A stretch of DNA of 64,000 nt from positions 682,001-746,000 of the forward strand of contig JADNRZ010000008.1 of NCBI GenBank assembly GCA_015501605.1, in the 5' to 3' direction. Under the pieces are notes generated by a model. That model worked only from the letters and a program-made list of their open reading frames with translations. It was not told the DNA's origin and did no database searches. The translations under genes were made by a program, and so were the position numbers. Below, in pieces: positions 59,299 through 64,000 of this stretch. This stretch comes from Panaeolus papilionaceus. Its lineage: Eukaryota > Basidiomycota > Agaricomycetes > Agaricales. Each line of letters opens with the position of its first letter. The stretch's first letter is position 1.

Positions 59299-62200
59299 AT
59301 GGACGAGTCCAAGTTCGAAATTGCCGCGGTCGCAGTTAACGTCCAGCCTCACTCAAGCCTCGTGCTCACTATCCCTGAACCTCCTGAAATCCCTGCTCGT
59401 TCGCCACTTAGACCTCAAGCACGTTCTATTTCTTTTCAATCAACTACTACTAAAGAAACACAATCTATTATCCAAATATCCCCCACCCCTTCTACCTCTA
59501 CAACTGCTAACAACATGTTGGACAACGTCGACCAACACCGTGCTACCTCACCGGTACGCTCGGGTAATAAATCACCATCATCATCAACACCCTCATCATC
59601 CTCTTCATCACTACCGACGCAACAACCAACTGCTCCTTCATTACCGCCTTCTCCTCGTATACCATCAAGTCCATCAAGCTCACCAACCCTACCTCATCAG
59701 CAGTATAATTCTTCATCACCACCCTCATCACCTTCACCACCACCTTTAGCAGGTCCACAACAGCCGACTTCAGGTTACACAAAGAGACAGCATGCTCTAC
59801 ATGAACTATTGTCTTCAGAACGGGCCTATGCCTCCGATCTAGCTCTCTTGCAGGAGTATCACATCCCTCTAGCACTAGGTCAGTCCTTATTCTCTTCACT
59901 TCTAGAATTTCATTGGAATTGCGCGGAGATTACTTTTTATTTCGTTTCCCTTGCAACTCTGATGTCACCAATTCAACAAGAGGGTCCTTTGTCTTCCTTG
60001 TCTAAAACGCGTTGGGTTGGTTGGGAAAGGGAAGCCAGATTCCTGCCGGTACTTCCATAATCCTCGACCCTCAAACCGGCTTTATTTCTTATCACAACGT
60101 GGACCGAGTCGCAGACATGCCTTCGGTTTCTCGGAATCTAAATGGTCACTTGGTCCCCTCACCAGTTCTCTTGAACTTGCGACGTGGTGATCGTGATCAC
60201 CCCAACTCATGGGAGGAGCTGCTTTTTAGCACACACACCGTCCCTGCAGCACTGCAATGAAGACGGCTCTTTGACACACCCAAACACACTTTCCATTCTT
60301 CTGGTTACTCAGAGTTGGAGACGTGTTTCAATCCAAATCTTCGACGTCTGTTCTTTCTAGGACATTGACATGTCGGGTTGCCAATTGCCGTTCAAGTGAT
60401 CGTGATCACATTCAAATAAAGCACCCTGTTTGGTGCTCATTTATCTCAAGCTTTTCAAACTCCAGCTTCTTACAAGCTTTGTGCGTTTGAATGCTCGGTT
60501 TTTCGGCCACCTAACAGGGGGCCTTCATTCGTGATAGGAGCTTTTTGTGTTGGACGAATCCGGTCCTTCCACCTGTTTTGGGCGATGTGATCGTTCTGAC
60601 AGCACATCTAGCCTATTCGTGGCACATTCGTTTTCTTTTGCCGTTTCTGTGCTCATTGAGCATTATGGCTATGCGAGCTAGACAACGGCTCCAGAGTCAT
60701 TACCTTGCTTTCTTTTCGCATGCAGAAGCCATCCGAACTCTTCGCATTCCATCCCAATTTGGCTCTCCCTTCAATTTTACCATCTCGTTGTTTATTGCGA
60801 AGATTAAGCTAACTGCTTTATCCCTTTTCCCGCGTTCTAGGCCAAGCAATACCTCTACACAATGTGCCCATTTCACCACCTTCCGCTGGGTCTTCTGGTT
60901 CTTCTTCAAGAACCCAATCTACAGCCTCCGACTCCTCAATAGCGTCACTAGGGCCTCCAATGACCCCAGAAGATGTCAAAATTATTTTCAGCAACGTCGC
61001 AGAACTAGCCATGTTCTCAAATCGCCTATCCGATGAACTAGAACGGGCACTAGGTGCTGAGATTGAAGGCGGAACAGGCGAAGACGCCGTTGGTGCTCTA
61101 TTTCTCCGAATTGTATGTCATTTTTCTCTTCCCAATTGACTTGTGGGCTCTATTGCGGATATGGGCCACGTCAAACTCAAAACCTACAGTTGACTGATTC
61201 ACACCATTTGATGGTTTTTCCGTACAGATCCCCGAAATGGAGCGACCATTCAAACATTACATCACGAGACACCCAACCGCACTGCAGCATCTGCAAAACC
61301 TACCGCAAACGGCCGCCCTCCAGTCGTACCTCAAATACACGCAAGCAGTCGCCTCGTCACTATCGCATGCGTGGGACCTTGCTTCGCTCCTTATCAAGCC
61401 TGTGCAAAGACTCTTGAAGTACCCTCTGCTCCTCAATGCTATCTTTGAAACTACACCCGATACTCATGGCGACAAGGAAAACCTCAGAGCGGCGCGTGTT
61501 AGCATGGAGGAGGTCGCCCAGAGAGTGAACGAGGGAAGACGGCGCGCCGAAGTTGTCAAGGACGTGCTCAACGCCAAGGGAGTCAAGAAACCCAACGCAA
61601 GCGTGGGCGTCGCTGCCAGCGTGAACCTCTCCAAGATGAAATCCCTCCGACACGGCGGTGTGGCGGCTGCGACCATTCGGCTTGCGGAAATGCAGAATGC
61701 AGCCGCGGCGGGAAGCAGCACGAGTCTCCCCGATGGTCTGAGCGTGAATGACCTGAATGTGTCCCTGAGCGCCTTCAATGCGGCCCAGGGCGCTGGGGGT
61801 GCTGCTGAAGCTGCGAGAGTGGCCGCGCTTCAGGCAGAGCTCAAGAGGGTCGAGGTGTTTGCTCAGCAGTTCACCAAGAGCGTGCTGGAGTGGGGTAGGA
61901 TGGCGTCTAACGTCACTGTTGCGCTGAAAATCTGGTCCCTTTCATTTGGTCGCGTTATTGGATTGTCACCAGATCAGGGATCACAAGCTTTCGAGGCTTT
62001 CCTTGAGGTCGTCACAAAGGGACTGATGCCCCTCGCAGCAGACCTCGATGCGGTGCTTAGCGAGCGTGTGCTCAAGGATCTTATGCACCTCCTTACGACA
62101 CTTAACCAGCCGCTCAAGCTCATTGCGTCAATGGACGAACAAGCGCCGTATCATTATCACCTTCTCACCATGCCCGTGTCGCAGAAAAACCGCCCGGCAC

Positions 62201-64000
62201 CGGCGCTCCTCGCCGCATCGACCAACTACCTGGCCCTAAGGGGCCAACTCGCAGCCGAACTCCCGGCTTACATCAACTGTTTGCACCGCGGCATCGCACT
62301 CCTGGTGCGCAGACTCGCGTTTATCCAGACCCGCTTCTGGCGCGATGTGCGTGACAGGTGGGGTGATCTATGGGAAATGCTCCGCGTGGAGGGTGAGATG
62401 AACGCGGGATGTGATGAGACGAGGAATGTGTGGATGATGAGGTGGGGTGAGGTGGATGGGTTTGTGAGGGCGTTGGCGATTGCACAGCCGGTGAAGGATG
62501 TGTCAGAGAGGATGGCGGCGCAGATGCAGGTGAGGAGGGGATTGAGGGAGTTGGCGATGATGGATGGTTATGCGTTCCCGATGACGACCCCTGGGACGCC
62601 GATGATGCCTGGTACGCCAATGCCGCCGCAGATGGTGAGGGAGAGAGAGGGTAGGGATCGTGAGAGGGAGAGAGATAGGGAGCGCGAGAGGGAGAAGGGT
62701 CACTCGTCGAAGCCTTCTGGTACATCGTCTACCCAGTCGAGCCCGAATCTGTCCAAGAACACCCCCAACGTCGCCGCTGTTCAAAACATGATGTTCGCAC
62801 TCGAGCCATCCCACTCCCCCGCGCACCGCAGGGCATCTAACTCTGGTAATGGGCCCAGTACAAAGGCTGTTGCGTCCCTCTTTGGTGGTGGAGGAGCGAC
62901 CATGGCGGGCGGAGGTGGGCTTGCGGGTGGTGTGTTTGCTGTGTCGGCGCCGTTACCGCTTGGAGCGTATCAAGTTGCGAAGGAACGCGAGAGGGAGGGT
63001 GGAAAGAAGGCGAGGGGTAGGGGAAACAGTGATACGAGTGCGTGGACGACGAGCACAACATCGTCTTCTGGTGCGAGTGCACACAACATCGCCAGCAGCA
63101 ACAGTGGTGGACCGAATGGTGTTATCTACCATGGGCCTATGAATACTTACTCGAGCCCAAGAACCAGGAGGACGTCGTCGCAGGATAGCTTGTACAGTTT
63201 CGTCGCTGGTCAGCCTACCAAGCAGCAGCAAGAGAAACAGAAGTTGGCCAAGTCACCGTCGAGGAGGCGCACTCAGGCTTACCCTGGCGATGATTTCGCA
63301 GAGTACGTCGCTGTTCAACACTATGCTGAAGAAATCAGCCCGAAGAGCGCTGGAGCTGCTGCGCCTGCTTATCCTGCAAGAGGAGCTATCCCAAGGACAA
63401 AGAGTATGCCCCTTGATCCCGCTACATTGGCTCCTGCTAAGGAGCATGTTAGGGATGACTCTCCCTCTACCCGTAACCCACCCACGACATCATCAAGGGC
63501 GAGGCGCGCCAGTGGCGGTTCAGCATTAGGAAGACATGGGTTTGGGTTTGATGAGGAGGGAGAGGTCGTTTACCACTCGTCGCCGGTTGAGATGCAGCAT
63601 GCGGAAGTGTGGGAGGAGGCACCGACGCCTCGTGAGAGGGAGCACAGGGATCGCGGGGAGAGGGCTCTGAGAGGAAGGTCGGGGTTGTCGAGGAGCAACA
63701 CCACCGCTAGCACGACTGCTGCAGCACACGTATCCGCCCCTGGACCAGCACAGAAGTCGTCATCATCGGGGTCCAACCCATCCAAATCGTCTAAATCCAA
63801 AGAACGACCGACACACTCCCGTAACCGCTCTGGGTCTATCAAGTCTCTTGCAGCCATCTTCACGGGATCCAACTCGAACATGGCAATTACTAACCCTCGC
63901 TCGACGTCTCCTGAAGGCCAACACCTCAGCCAACGCGACTCGTGGGCATCCAAGCCTGCTAAATACATCTGTCGGGTAATTCACCCATGCAAGCCCCCCG
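59299..64000 (+). CDS. DH-BAR Rho guanine-nucleotide exchange factor, 3' end outside window
   Basis: Rho-family GEF combining a Dbl-homology (DH) domain with a BAR membrane domain, as in Tuba/DNMBP and fungal relatives. Exons 59299-59878, 60841-61112 and 61228 onward give about 1208 residues without a stop. The Ser/Pro-rich head of about 160 residues leads to the DH domain: KRQHALHELLSSERAYASDL, MTPEDVKIIFSNVAELAMFS, then LLIKPVQRLLKYPLLLNAIF, its most conserved helix. The BAR part runs from FTKSVLEWGRMASNVTVALK to RRLAFIQTRFWRDVRDRW. A long disordered tail follows, with an RE-dipeptide repeat near 62640-62695. The last visible residues, KYICRVIHPCKPP, look like the start of a C-terminal domain, probably SH3-like. 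The first intron is 962 nt. Confidence 0.88.
59879..60840 (+). other. Long DH-BAR intron, 962 nt
   Basis: Donor GTCAGT after the LALLQEYHIPLAL exon and acceptor TTCTAG before QAIPLHN; the join keeps the frame. It contains an exact 14-bp repeat GTGATCGTGATCAC at 60187-60200 and 60396-60409, and a small hairpin AGCACC..GGTGCT at about 60421-60438. No coding exon recognised inside. Confidence 0.65.

Noticed and set aside
59321..59749. 142-codon plus-strand frame, His/Leu-rich
   Set aside because: It is the shifted frame of the Ser/Pro low-complexity head of the DH-BAR protein.
62321..63968. Several 100-130-codon minus-strand frames
   Set aside because: Antisense of the GC-rich disordered tail of the DH-BAR protein, whose own frame stays open to the window end.

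Overview
The window reads as nuclear DNA of a filamentous basidiomycete, most likely an Agaricomycete. Most genes are cut by several short introns, mainly 45 to 70 nt with GT..AG ends. Gene spacing is tight and both strands are used. The gene set (clathrin light chain, Uso1, Elp1, Cwc15, Efg1, Pmr1, a single-exon F-box protein, a P450) is that of a fungal chromosome. All exon joins here were made by eye from splice signals and reading-frame continuity, not from transcripts.

Layout. 0.1-1.5 kb: uncharacterised helical protein (-). 2.0-4.9: mitochondrial Mdl1-type ABC half-transporter (-). 5.3-6.3: clathrin light chain (+). 6.6-8.2: monoglyceride-lipase-like hydrolase (-). 8.9-10.1: aldo/keto reductase (+). 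10.3-12.1: NADH pyrophosphatase of the Nudix family (-). 12.7-14.2: F-box protein (+). 14.3-15.7: RCK/Ime2-type kinase (-). 16.2-19.3: Uso1/p115 tether (-). 20.6-23.0: cytochrome P450 (+). 23.3-25.4: molybdenum-cofactor-sulfurase-like PLP enzyme (-). 27.2-29.4: RluA-type pseudouridine synthase (+). 29.5-30.5: Cwc15 (-). 31.0-32.5: uncharacterised gene (-). 34.3-36.2: F-BAR/SH3 protein of the Cdc15/Imp2/Hof1 type (-). 36.9-42.5: Elp1 (-). 42.7-43.6: Efg1 (+). 49.0-53.7: Pmr1-type Golgi Ca2+/Mn2+ ATPase (+). 53.7-59.3: 5.6 kb with no gene I can support. 59.3-64.0: DH-BAR RhoGEF running off the window end (+).

The accessory region is 43.8-48.6 kb, between the housekeeping genes EFG1 and PMR1. 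It holds a small family of proteins with an N-terminal membrane anchor, a charged coiled coil and a GTPase domain resembling animal immunity-related GTPases (IRG/IIGP). Two copies are intact and each encodes 342 aa (44618-45646 minus and 47608-48636 plus). One is a clear pseudogene (46135-46960) with frameshifts and an internal deletion. One is a 94-residue member with the anchor and coil but no GTPase domain (43832-44116). The non-coding DNA upstream of one intact gene and of the pseudogene is also duplicated, so a whole unit, promoter included, was copied. This birth-and-decay cluster is the best candidate for an undescribed system.

Several genes share cellular roles without forming a pathway cluster. 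Clathrin light chain, Uso1 and Pmr1 act at the Golgi and endocytic membranes. The F-BAR protein and the DH-BAR RhoGEF act on cortical membrane and actin. Elp1, the pseudouridine synthase, Efg1 and Cwc15 act on RNA. Other points of note are three GC-AG introns, three unusually long introns (351, 809 and 962 nt), two 54-nt stop-free introns that would keep the frame if retained, and a possible mitochondrial presequence on the lipase.
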